A stretch of 64,000 nt of DNA from Gemmatimonadaceae bacterium (lineage in GTDB: Bacteria; Gemmatimonadota; Gemmatimonadetes; Gemmatimonadales; Gemmatimonadaceae). The stretch covers positions 1 through 64,000 of the forward strand of contig JACMLX010000149.1 in the NCBI GenBank assembly GCA_014379355.1, in the 5' to 3' direction. Made by a program: the position numbers and the translations under genes. Of the stretch, positions 1 to 7,807 are shown piece by piece. Position 1 is the first letter of the stretch. Each line of letters begins with the position of its first letter. The notes beneath the pieces are model-generated. The model was not told the DNA's origin. It ran no database searches and was given only the letters and a program-made list of their open reading frames with translations.

Positions 1-37
1 TCTACATCCACCACGTGCTTCTACAGCGGCAACCGAA

Positions 38-170
38 AACTTTTCACGCGGGGCCCGCGACGAACGCGGGGAAGAACAAGTGCTGTTGGAAATGCGCTCG
101 CGAGACGCTGTACCAGAACATTTCCCCGTTGTCCTCCCCCGCGTTCCCCGCGGGCCCCGCGTGAAAAGTT
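38..170. repeat. Long imperfect inverted repeat at the left edge
   Basis: Two arms of about 38 bases face each other: the left arm occupies about 38-75 and the right arm 132-170. The outer 22 bases (starting AACTTTTCACGCGGGG on the left) match exactly in reverse complement, and the inner parts match with a few differences. The 56 bases between them hold weaker complementarity. The structure lies just beyond the 3' end of the E1-like gene and could act as its terminator, but the arms are much longer than a normal terminator and there is no T-tract. A dispersed, mobile-element-like repeat (MITE/REP type) is the alternative. No coding sequence was recognised in 1-195. Confidence 0.75.
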
Positions 171-195
171 GAAGATTTCGCCGACGCTCTCACAC

Positions 196-1365
196 TCAAG
201 TTTGTGTACGTTCTGACCAGCGGAGCATGCCGCCGGCCAGGCTGGTGACGCGATCGAAGCCTGCCGCCTGCAGCTGGCGTACGGCGTCGGCGCTGCGTTT
301 GCCGCTGCGGCAGTACACGACGATGGCGCGTGTGCGATCGAGCGTCGGGATCGCAGTGGGGATCGTGCCGAGCGGAATGAGTCGCGCGCCCGCGATGCCG
401 TCGACTGCCGTTTCATTCGGCTCACGCACATCGATCAGCTCGAAGTCGTCGCGGCGAGACAGTCGCGCGGCCAGTTCTTCGGGCGTGATCTCCACCACGG
501 GGTGCGCGGTCATCGCCGACAACGCCGGCGTCCCGCAGAACTCGTCGTAGTCGATGAGCTGGGTGATCGTGTGTGTTCCGCAGGCCGGACATGCCGGATC
601 GCGATCGATGTGCACCGTGCGTGTCTGCATCGTGAGCGCATCGATCATCATCAATCGCCCGGCGAGCGTTTCACCCAATCCAAGAATCAGCTTGATCGTC
701 TCGATCGCCTGGATGGTGCCGATCATGCCCGGAAGGACACCCAGCACCCCGCCTTCGGCACAGTTCTGCACCATCCCGGGTGGCGGTGGCACCGGGAACA
801 GGCAGCGATAACAGGGGCCATCCGCGGTCGCGAACACCGACGCCTGTCCGTCGAAACGGAACACGGACCCATGCACGTTCGGTTTGCCGAGCAGCACACA
901 GGCGTCATTCACGAGGTACCGCGTCGCGAAGTTGTCGGTGCCATCGATCACGATGTCGTAGGCGCGGACGATGTCGAGGGCGTTGGCGGACGTCAGCCAC
1001 TCGGTGTGTGCCTCGACGCGCACGTGCGGATTGAGGTCGTGCAATCGGTCGCGTGCCGAGTCGAGCTTGGAGCGGCCCACGTCACGCGTGCCGTGAAGGA
1101 TCTGGCGCTGCAGGTTCGTGATGTCGACCGTATCGCCGTCCACCAGGCCAAGCGTGCCCACGCCAGCGGCGGCGAGATAGAGCGCCGTGGGTGATCCGAG
1201 CCCCCCGGCGCCCACGATCAGGACCCGGGCGGCCTTGAGCCGGCGCTGGCCGTCGACGCCGACGCCGGGCAGGCTCAGGTGCCGGCCGTAGCGGTGGCGC
1301 TCGTCGGGCGTGAGCAGTGGCAGGTCCGCCGTGAGCGTGGTTGGGCGCAGTGTCGCAGGTGTCAC
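196..1365 (-). CDS. ThiF/MoeB-type E1-like adenylyltransferase fused to a rhodanese domain
   Basis: This 389-residue protein adenylates the C-terminal glycine of a small ubiquitin-like sulfur carrier (MoaD or ThiS type) and its rhodanese domain can supply persulfide sulfur. The N-terminal two-thirds is a ThiF/MoeB Rossmann fold with the ATP-binding GAGGLG loop near residue 55, followed by the family motif DGDTVDITNLQRQ. Two CxxC pairs (CYRC and CPAC) are the usual structural zinc site. After about residue 290 a rhodanese domain begins, with the active-site loop CRSGKRS. The gene is divergent from the propeller and ubiquitin-like genes at 1482-2890, sharing a 116-base intergenic region, which suggests they work together. 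By domain order it resembles MoeZ/MOCS3-type proteins. It could serve molybdopterin, thiamine or another sulfur-transfer pathway; the sequence alone does not decide. Confidence 0.93.
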   Translation of the reverse strand: MTPATLRPTTLTADLPLLTPDERHRYGRHLSLPGVGVDGQRRLKAARVLIVGAGGLGSPTALYLAAAGVGTLGLVDGDTVDITNLQRQILHGTRDVGRSKLDSARDRLHDLNPHVRVEAHTEWLTSANALDIVRAYDIVIDGTDNFATRYLVNDACVLLGKPNVHGSVFRFDGQASVFATADGPCYRCLFPVPPPPGMVQNCAEGGVLGVLPGMIGTIQAIETIKLILGLGETLAGRLMMIDALTMQTRTVHIDRDPACPACGTHTITQLIDYDEFCGTPALSAMTAHPVVEITPEELAARLSRRDDFELIDVREPNETAVDGIAGARLIPLGTIPTAIPTLDRTRAIVVYCRSGKRSADAVRQLQAAGFDRVTSLAGGMLRWSERTQT

Positions 1366-1481
1366 GATGATTTCCGGAAAGACTTGGAGTCAAACTCTGG
1401 TCACATGGCTTCCAGTTGGCAATCGTGGCGCGCTCGCGCACCGCTCCTATGTTTGCGCTCACCCCGTTTCAGGAAACTCAC

Positions 1482-2597
1482 ATGAGTCGCGTTCGTGTTT
1501 TGGTCGGTACACGGAAGGGTGCGTTCATCCTCACATCTGACGGTGTCCGCACATCATGGAACGTGGACGGTCCGCACTTTCCCGGCTGGGAGATGTATCA
1601 CATCAAGGGGTCGCCGGTCGATCCCGATCGCATCTACGCGTCACAGTCGAGTGGATGGTTCGGACAGATCATCCAGCGCTCCGATGATGGCGGCGGCTCG
1701 TGGGCGCCGGTCGACAATCGCTTTGCGTACGACGGGATTCCCGGCACGCACATGTGGTACGACGGCACGCCGCACCCGTGGGAGTTCAAGCGCGTCTGGC
1801 ATCTCGAACCCTCATTGACCGAACGCGATGTCGTCTTCGCCGGCGCGGAGGACGCGGCCCTCTTCAAGTCCATGGACGGGGGCGCGAGCTGGGCCGAGTT
1901 GTCAGGGCTCCGGCTGCACGGCACCGGAGCGCAGTGGCAGCCGGGTGCCGGCGGGTTGTGCCTGCACACCATCATGCTCGATCCGACGAACGAGAAGCGC
2001 ATGTACATCGCCATTTCGGCGGCGGGAGCATTCCGCACCGATGATGGCGGCAGCACCTGGACGCCGATCAACAAGGGACTGCGGTCGGGCGGCATTCCCG
2101 ATGAGGATGCGGAAGTCGGACACTGCGTCCATCACATCGCGATGCATCCGGCCCATCCGGAGCGGTTGTTCATGCAGAAGCACTGGGATGTGATGCGCAG
2201 CGACAACGCCGGCGAGCAATGGCGCGAAGTGAGCGGCAACCTGCCGACCGACTTCGGCTTCCCGATCGAAGTGCACGCACATGAGCCGGAGACGATCTAC
2301 GTCGTGCCGATCACGAGTGACGCGCATCACTTTCCGCCGGAAGGCAAGCTGCGCGTGTATCGCAGTCGCAGCGGCGGCAACGAATGGGAAGCGCTGACGA
2401 AGGGTCTGCCGCAGCAGGATTGCTACGTGAACGTGTTGCGTGACGCGATGGCGGTGGACCAGCTCGACGCGTGCGGCGTCTACTTCGGAACCACGGGTGG
2501 GCAGGTGTATTGCTCCAATGACGCTGGCGACAATTGGCAGGCGATCGTGCACGACCTGCCCGCAGTGTTGTCGGTGGAAGTGCAGACGCTGCCATGA
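1482..2597 (+). CDS. Asp-box (BNR) beta-propeller protein, sialidase-like fold
   Basis: This 371-residue protein carries six recognisable Asp-box motifs of the S-x-D-x-G-x-x-W type, for example [36 protein letters not shown] and [11 protein letters not shown], spaced along the chain as in a six- or seven-bladed propeller. It has no signal peptide, so it is probably cytoplasmic, unlike secreted sialidases, and I see no arginine triad typical of true sialidases. The start at 1482 was chosen over an upstream in-frame ATG because AGGAAA lies ten bases ahead and the conserved sequence begins at once. Its stop overlaps the start of the ubiquitin-like gene (ATGA), so the two are translationally coupled. 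Function is unknown; a scaffold or a substrate of sulfur transfer is possible (inference). Confidence 0.88.
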   Translation: MSRVRVLVGTRKGAFILTSDGVRTSWNVDGPHFPGWEMYHIKGSPVDPDRIYASQSSGWFGQIIQRSDDGGGSWAPVDNRFAYDGIPGTHMWYDGTPHPWEFKRVWHLEPSLTERDVVFAGAEDAALFKSMDGGASWAELSGLRLHGTGAQWQPGAGGLCLHTIMLDPTNEKRMYIAISAAGAFRTDDGGSTWTPINKGLRSGGIPDEDAEVGHCVHHIAMHPAHPERLFMQKHWDVMRSDNAGEQWREVSGNLPTDFGFPIEVHAHEPETIYVVPITSDAHHFPPEGKLRVYRSRSGGNEWEALTKGLPQQDCYVNVLRDAMAVDQLDACGVYFGTTGGQVYCSNDAGDNWQAIVHDLPAVLSVEVQTLP

Positions 2598-2890
2598 TCC
2601 GGGTCGTGTTGCCCTCGCCGCTCCGCGCCCTGGCACGGGTGGGCGGCGAGATCGCGGTCGACGTGCGCGGCGATGTGACGCTGGGCACGGTGGTCGATGC
2701 GATCGAAGCGCAGCATCCGATGCTGCGGGGCACGATCCGCGACCACGACACCCGGAAACGACGTCCGTTCATCCGGTTCTTCGCGTGCGAGCGTGATCTC
2801 TCGCACGCCCCGGTGGACGATCCGTTGCCGGCGACCGTGGTGGCCGGCACGGAGCCGCTGCTGATCGTGGGGGCGATGGCGGGAGGCTGA
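2594..2890 (+). CDS. MoaD/ThiS-family ubiquitin-like protein with a C-terminal Gly-Gly
   Basis: This 98-residue protein has the size and pattern of a beta-grasp sulfur carrier, and its last residues are GAMAGG, giving the free diglycine tail that E1-like enzymes adenylate and thiocarboxylate. The start at 2594 overlaps the stop of the propeller gene; the reading frame runs further upstream but that part is a shadow of the propeller gene. The middle of the protein (about residues 50-75) contains a charged insertion, KRRPFIRFF, not found in short classical MoaD. The probable activating enzyme is the divergent ThiF/MoeB-rhodanese gene at 196-1365. Whether it is a sulfur carrier for cofactor synthesis or a ubiquitin-like modifier cannot be told from the sequence. 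Confidence 0.87.
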   Translation: MIRVVLPSPLRALARVGGEIAVDVRGDVTLGTVVDAIEAQHPMLRGTIRDHDTRKRRPFIRFFACERDLSHAPVDDPLPATVVAGTEPLLIVGAMAGG

Positions 2891-3090
2891 GCGAGACGCT
2901 GGCAGCCAATGGAAGAGTTCGCCAGATGAATCCGGGAAATCCGAATCAGCGGCAGGCGTCGTACTCACGCGGAGTTCCCTGGCGACGCCGGTGCCTCGGG
3001 CCATGGATCATGACGCGCCACCCCGCGTCGAGGTCACACGGACGCGAGATCGCCGATAGTCGCCGATATCACATCCGCCGGAGTCGATCA

Positions 3091-3975
3091 ATGCACCACA
3101 AGATTCGCAGATTTCTCCCCGCCGTCGGCCTGCTGCTTGCCAGCACCGCCACCACCTTGCAGGCCCAATACGTCGCGTACGGCCTGACCACCAATGCGCA
3201 GGGTGCACAGCAGCTCGTGCGCTTCGGCTCCGGCGCTCCGGGTGCCGTGACCACGCTCGGCGCGACTGGCGTGGCGCTCACCGGCATCGACTTCCGTCCG
3301 GCGACGAATCAGCTCTACGGCTACGACGGCGACAAGCTCTACACGGTGAACGTCGCGACGGGTGTGGCCACACTTGCGTTCGACGTCGGCAACACGCCGG
3401 GCAACGTCGGCTTCGACTTCAATCCGACTGTCGACCGTATCCGGCTCGTCGGACCGTCAGGCACGAACTTCCGTCTCAATCCGCTCGATGGGTCGACCAC
3501 GGTGGATGGTGCGTACACGTTCGCGATGGGTGACGTGAACTTCGGCAAGGTGCCGTCATTCACGGCCGTGGCCTACACGAATTCCGATACGGATCCGGCC
3601 ACCGGCACGACGCTCTACGGCATCGATCCGACCCTCGGCGCGCTGATTCAGATCAGCACACCGAACGGTGGTTCGATCGCGACGGTCGGTAACCTCGGCA
3701 TCGGCGCGTTCGGCACCGTGACCGGCTTCGACATCATCACGGTCGGTGGCGTCAACACCGCCTTCTTCACGACCATCATCGCCGGTGGCCTGTCCAGCAA
3801 CCTGTACGCTGTGAATCTCGGAACCGGAGCGGCGACACTGGTCGGTGCGATCGGTGCAGCGAATGGCATCCAGGGTCTGGCACTGACGCCGGTGCCGGAA
3901 CCGGGGACGTGGGCACTGATGCTCTCTGGTCTCGTTGGACTCGGTGTGATCGCGCGTCGCCGTCGCGCCGCCTGA
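3091..3975 (+). CDS. DUF4394 protein with PEP-CTERM sorting signal
   Basis: This 294-residue exported protein starts with a signal peptide (basic start MHHKIRRF, hydrophobic core, likely cleavage after LQA). The body consists of repeated motifs describing a DUF4394-type propeller, such as TGIDFRPATNQLYGYDGDKL and GFDFNPTVDRIRLVG. The C-terminus has the full PEP-CTERM tripartite signal: VPEPGTWALM, a hydrophobic segment and the basic tail ARRRRAA. Proteins of this kind are processed by an exosortase and sent to the cell surface or the exopolysaccharide matrix. The frame runs upstream to 2926, but the start at 3091 gives the signal peptide directly. A strong hairpin follows the stop. No exosortase gene is in the window. 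Confidence 0.9.
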   Translation: MHHKIRRFLPAVGLLLASTATTLQAQYVAYGLTTNAQGAQQLVRFGSGAPGAVTTLGATGVALTGIDFRPATNQLYGYDGDKLYTVNVATGVATLAFDVGNTPGNVGFDFNPTVDRIRLVGPSGTNFRLNPLDGSTTVDGAYTFAMGDVNFGKVPSFTAVAYTNSDTDPATGTTLYGIDPTLGALIQISTPNGGSIATVGNLGIGAFGTVTGFDIITVGGVNTAFFTTIIAGGLSSNLYAVNLGTGAATLVGAIGAANGIQGLALTPVPEPGTWALMLSGLVGLGVIARRRRAA

Positions 3976-3988
3976 TCGACTGCCGGAT

Positions 3989-4030
3989 GACGAAGCGCGC
4001 CATGTCGATGCCGACGTGGCGCGCTTCGTC
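3989..4030. terminator. Hairpin between convergent genes, probably a two-way terminator
   Basis: A perfect 14-base stem (GACGAAGCGCGCCA at 3989-4002 with its complement at 4017-4030) encloses a 14-base loop that contains a further 4-base stem. It starts 13 bases after the PEP-CTERM stop and is followed by GTTTCC. It lies between convergent genes (stops at 3975 and 4155), as expected of a bidirectional terminator. Confidence 0.75.
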
Positions 4031-4154
4031 GTTTCCTGCAGGAAAGTCTGACACGATTCGTTCGCGGTGCACATGTCTGTCCGTCGTGTCGATCGACACG
4101 AGCCATGCACTCGACGCTGCATGTGCAAGACCATCGCTCTGCGTCACCCTCCGG

Positions 4155-5006
4155 TCATGTCGACAGATTGCGCGGGGTGAACAATGCATTCGCTTCGGGT
4201 GACGGCACCTGCGCCGTCAGGGACGCGTACGTGCCCGGGCCAAGTACTTCCGCTGCTGCATTCCGTATGTGCGCCATCACCGAGCGTGCCAGCCCCGGTC
4301 CGACACTCACACGCGCCACGCCGAGCGTGCGCAGCTCCGGCACACTTGGCACGCCAGGTCCGCCGATCACATTGAGTGGTGCACCGACGGCCGCGGCGAG
4401 TTTCTGGATCGTCGGCGCATCCGACACGCCTGGCACGAAGATGCCGTCTGCGCCAGCGGCGAGATACAGCTTGGCACGGCGCACGGTTTCATCGAATCGC
4501 GTCGCTTCGTCGCCGACTTTCTTCAGGTAGATGTCGGTGCGCGCGTTGATGAACAGATCGACGCCGGCAGAATGCGCCGCCGCCCGGCCCGCCGCGATGC
4601 GCGCGGCCTGGACTTCGGCATCGAGCACGAGAGCGCCATTCACGCCCGGTGCATCCTCGAGATTCAGGCCGACGGCGCCGGCATCGATCACGGCCCGCAC
4701 CGTCTCGGCCACGTCGTCGGGCGTGCCGGAACCGTACCCACTTTCGACGTCGGCGCTCACAGGAACCTGTACCGCGTCGACGATCACGCGAACGGCAGCG
4801 GCCATCGCGTCGCGCGACAGGCCCTGGCCATCAGGGCGGCCGAGCGCCCAGGAGATGCCGGCGCTGGTGGTGGCGATGGCCTGCGCCCCGGCAACCTCGA
4901 TGAGGCGCGCACTCATGGCGTCCCACGCGTTCGGCAGGACGAGGATCGGGTCGGCGTCGGCGGCATGCAGTGCGCGGAAGCGAGCGGCGAGGTCGTGTCG
5001 GGGCAT
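4155..5006 (-). CDS. Isocitrate lyase/PEP mutase superfamily enzyme
   Basis: This 283-residue TIM-barrel protein belongs to the PEP mutase/isocitrate lyase superfamily. Visible features are the start PNAWDAMSARLIE, the metal-site motif SADVESGYG, the EDAPG motif and FINARTDIYL. The KKCGH/KRCGH catalytic loop of true isocitrate or methylisocitrate lyases is absent, so a C-C or C-P lyase, hydrolase or oxaloacetate-decarboxylase-like activity is more likely than isocitrate lyase. The start at 5006 (MPRHDLAARF) is where family similarity begins; the open frame continues 177 codons upstream without recognisable similarity. It is convergent with the PEP-CTERM gene and has no obvious pathway partner nearby. 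Confidence 0.85.
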   Translation of the reverse strand: MPRHDLAARFRALHAADADPILVLPNAWDAMSARLIEVAGAQAIATTSAGISWALGRPDGQGLSRDAMAAAVRVIVDAVQVPVSADVESGYGSGTPDDVAETVRAVIDAGAVGLNLEDAPGVNGALVLDAEVQAARIAAGRAAAHSAGVDLFINARTDIYLKKVGDEATRFDETVRRAKLYLAAGADGIFVPGVSDAPTIQKLAAAVGAPLNVIGGPGVPSVPELRTLGVARVSVGPGLARSVMAHIRNAAAEVLGPGTYASLTAQVPSPEANALFTPRNLST

Positions 5007-5433
5007 GAAGTGGTTGGGATGGAGTGGTTCGTCGTGGCGCTGCAACCTTAGTGCCGTGCGACGACGCAGGTTCCCGGCCGACCTGACGCTAGTCGGATGT
5101 TCCAGCGTACGCACGATCCCGGTGCCGTGACGACTCGGCGTCTCTTTCGCGCTGCTCCGAACGCCGAGAGCAGTAACATCCCACGAGCGACGGCCGTCTG
5201 CGCGACCGACGACATCGACACCACGACCCGCGGCAGCGGCGCAAGAAAGCTGAGGACTCGTTTCACCGCGAGCGACGATCGCCACCGTCGTCGCTCCACC
5301 GGGCATCGTCGCCTCGATGATGAACTGCTGCTCGTCTGCGGCCGCAGCTTTGACACCGGCCGCCAAAGGACCATTCCGTGCGAGCCGACTGACACATCGA
5401 TACACTGCATCGACCGCCCACCCGGATCCCCAC
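5007..5433. other. Divergent intergenic region, no recognised gene
   Basis: About 430 bases separate the divergent PEP-mutase-like gene and the Gfo/Idh/MocA gene. The minus strand is open throughout and translates to a plausible-looking stretch around 5150-5400 (for example DEQQFIIEATMPGG), but it has no convincing start codon or ribosome-binding site and matches no family I know. I take it as a promoter region with GC-driven open frames. Confidence 0.4.
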
Positions 5434-6525
5434 GTGAGTGCCGACCAGAAACGCAGTGATCGCCTGAACATCGGTGTGCTGGGCTGTGGCCCGATCGCGC
5501 AGGCCGCGCACTTCGAGAGTTGTACCAAGGCGCGCAACGCGACGCTCTACGCCATCTGCGACGTCGCCGATGATCTGCTGGCGCGCATGGCCATCACGCA
5601 CGGTGCGACGAAGGCCTACACGACCTATGACGAGATGTTGTCCGATCCCGTCGTCGATGCCGTGATCATCGCCACGTCCGACGAGTTCCATGTCCCGGCG
5701 GCGATGCAGGCCGTGCGCGCCGGCAAACACGTGCTCTGCGAGAAACCGGTCGGCGTGTCCATCGAAGAAGTCGACATGCTGCGGACCGAAGCGATGACGC
5801 ACGACCGGCAGGTGATGGTCGGTCACATGAAGCGCTTCGATCCCGGACTGCAGGCGGCGCGACATTTCGTCCGGCGCGAGATGGGCGACATGCTCGCCTT
5901 CAAGGGCTGGTACTGCGACTCCACCCATCGGTACGCGGTGACCGACGCGGTGCAACCGCGGCTCGTGCGGAGCACCAGCGCACGAAAGCCCGTCCGTGAC
6001 CCCAGGGTCGACCTGCCGCGCTACTACATGCTCGCGCACGGCAGTCACCTCGTCGACACGGCGCGCTTTCTCTGCGGCGAGATCGTGAGTGTGCACGCCA
6101 CACGCACGCAGCGTTACGGCGCGTACTGCTGGTTCATCGCGACGGAGTTCGCCAACGGCGCCATCGGGCACCTCGAGCTGACGGTCTCGGTACGCATGGA
6201 TTGGCACGAGGGCGTGCAGATCCATGGTGAACACGGCAGTGTGCTCGCGAAAACGTACAATCCATGGCTGTTCAAGAGTTCCGATGTCGAGATCTTCCAT
6301 GAAGCGACCGCCACATACACACGTCCACTCGGCGCGGATGCCCATTTCTATCGGCGACAGGTCGAAGCGTTCGCGGAGGCACTCCTGACCGGTCAGGATG
6401 TGACGACGACAGGCGCCGCTGGCATCGACGACGGGATCGCGGCGGTGCGAACCATGGTGGCCATCGTCCGATCGGTCGAGTCAGGCGAACGGGTTCGAGT
6501 CGCCGCCGCGACGGGCGCGGTGTGA
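5434..6525 (+). CDS. Gfo/Idh/MocA family oxidoreductase
   Basis: This 363-residue NAD(P)-dependent dehydrogenase acts on sugars, inositols or their derivatives. The N-terminal Rossmann fold shows GVLGCGPIAQAAHF, then the family signature CEKPVGVSIEE with the catalytic-region lysine, followed by the C-terminal substrate domain. The proposed GTG start at 5434 lies just ahead of the conserved DRLNIGVLG segment; the open frame extends to 5317 but without similarity. The stop overlaps the GTG start of the next gene, a TIM-barrel isomerase, a very common pairing in sugar or cyclitol catabolism. The substrate is not evident. Signal peptide and membrane segments are absent, so the enzyme is cytoplasmic. 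Confidence 0.88.
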   Translation: MSADQKRSDRLNIGVLGCGPIAQAAHFESCTKARNATLYAICDVADDLLARMAITHGATKAYTTYDEMLSDPVVDAVIIATSDEFHVPAAMQAVRAGKHVLCEKPVGVSIEEVDMLRTEAMTHDRQVMVGHMKRFDPGLQAARHFVRREMGDMLAFKGWYCDSTHRYAVTDAVQPRLVRSTSARKPVRDPRVDLPRYYMLAHGSHLVDTARFLCGEIVSVHATRTQRYGAYCWFIATEFANGAIGHLELTVSVRMDWHEGVQIHGEHGSVLAKTYNPWLFKSSDVEIFHEATATYTRPLGADAHFYRRQVEAFAEALLTGQDVTTTGAAGIDDGIAAVRTMVAIVRSVESGERVRVAAATGAV

Positions 6526-7394
6526 CACATGCCGCTGCGATCGCGCCGCCATCGCTCGGCATTTTCGCGAAGACATTCGTCGGTTCGACACCGATGGACG
6601 TGCTGACACAGGCGCGCGGCGCAGGCTACGAAACGGTGCAGTACAACATGGCGTGTTCGGGGCTGCCGTCGCTACCGCCAGTCATCGCGCCCGACGTCGT
6701 GTCCGCGATTCGCAGCGCGACGCGCGACACCGGTGTCGGCATCGCGGCGCTCTCGGCGACGTACAACATGATCCATCCCGACGCGTCGGTCCGCGCGACC
6801 GGTCACGAGTCGCTCAGCGTGTTAGCCGAGACAGCGCACGTGCTCGGCATTCCGATGCTCACACTCTGCAGCGGCAGCCGGAACGCCGCAGATCAATGGG
6901 CTCCGCATCGCGACAATGCGAACGCAGAGTCATGGCGAGATCTGCTTGACAGCCTCGCGCGGGCGATCGCGGTGGCGGAGCAGCATGATGTACTGCTGGG
7001 CGTGGAGCCTGAGCCGTCGAATGTCGTCAGTTCATCCGCGGTTGCGCGTCGCCTTCTCGATGAATCGGGCAGCGCTCGCGTGGGCATTATCATCGATGCG
7101 GCGAACTTGATCGGCGACGCGCTTCGGTATCCCGCGCTGGAGCGACACGCAGTGATCGCTCGGGCCGTCGATCTGCTCGCCGATCGCGTGATCCTCGTTC
7201 ATGCCAAGGATCGGCGGATCGACGGCACGATCGCGGCACCCGGACACGGTGACGTCGACTTCGTTGAATACTTCAGCGCGCTGGCGAATGCTGGAGTGCG
7301 GGTGCCGGTCATTACGCACGGTCTCACCGCCGCTGATGCGCCGCAGGCGGCCGTGTTTCTTCGGGGGTGCATGATGCCGCCAGGACGGTCGTGA
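6522..7394 (+). CDS. Sugar phosphate isomerase/epimerase-like TIM-barrel protein
   Basis: This 290-residue protein has the AP-endonuclease-2/xylose-isomerase-like TIM-barrel pattern: GYETVQYN early, LGVEPEPSNVV (metal-binding Glu) in the middle, GIIIDAANL, VHAKDRR and GHGDVDFVEYF towards the end. Such enzymes isomerise or epimerise sugars, keto-sugars or cyclitol derivatives using a divalent metal. The GTG start at 6522 overlaps the stop of the oxidoreductase (GTGA), which argues for a shared operon and pathway. No transporter or kinase adjoins the pair, so the substrate stays unknown. Confidence 0.86.
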   Translation: MTHAAAIAPPSLGIFAKTFVGSTPMDVLTQARGAGYETVQYNMACSGLPSLPPVIAPDVVSAIRSATRDTGVGIAALSATYNMIHPDASVRATGHESLSVLAETAHVLGIPMLTLCSGSRNAADQWAPHRDNANAESWRDLLDSLARAIAVAEQHDVLLGVEPEPSNVVSSSAVARRLLDESGSARVGIIIDAANLIGDALRYPALERHAVIARAVDLLADRVILVHAKDRRIDGTIAAPGHGDVDFVEYFSALANAGVRVPVITHGLTAADAPQAAVFLRGCMMPPGRS

Positions 7395-7525
7395 GTGTCC
7401 GGCAATCGCCGCGTTCGCTCCTGCGGCACTCAACCTGCGAGTCATTGAATCGTCGACACGCCGCCCATGCTTTCATGGGCGCACCGTGTTCGACGCTCGG
7501 TCTCATCTCGCAGGAGGTTACGCTG

Positions 7526-7750
7526 ATGGCTCGCGCAAACGACGGAAACAAGAGTGGCAAGGGGCACGCGTCCGAAAAGCAGGGCATGACCGGCGAGGCG
7601 CTCAGGAAGGGTCAGGCCGCCGACGGCGAAGGGAAGACGAAGAACGCCGGCAAGGAAAAGAAGATGTACGGCTCGACAGGGTCGAAAAGCTCCGGCGGGA
7701 CGGGTTCGTCACAAGGGTCCGGCGGTGGCAGTGGAGGTACACACGGATAG
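7526..7750 (+). CDS. Small Gly/Lys-rich hydrophilic protein (hydrophilin-like)
   Basis: This 74-residue protein is preceded by a strong ribosome-binding site (CAGGAGG at 7511-7517, nine bases before the ATG), which supports it as a real gene. It contains 21 glycines, many lysines, serines and glutamates, and almost no hydrophobic residues; the C-terminal third is a Gly-Ser repeat ending GGSGGTHG. High glycine and high hydrophilicity are the defining traits of hydrophilins, disordered proteins linked to desiccation and osmotic stress. I recognise no domain. It is convergent with the flavoprotein at 7808-8773. Confidence 0.7.
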   Translation: MARANDGNKSGKGHASEKQGMTGEALRKGQAADGEGKTKNAGKEKKMYGSTGSKSSGGTGSSQGSGGGSGGTHG

Positions 7751-7807
7751 GTGACGCGCGCTGCAGAGACGGTGATGCTTCTGCAAATCGTCGACGAGCC
7801 GACTCTG

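Noticed and set aside
1902-2636. 244-codon minus-strand open frame
   Set aside because: Antisense to the Asp-box propeller gene; a typical shadow frame without similarity.
5007-5537. N-terminal extension of the PEP-mutase-like protein
   Set aside because: Family similarity begins at 5006; part of the extension is antisense to the oxidoreductase gene. The coding-like look of 5150-5400 is kept only as a low-interest observation.
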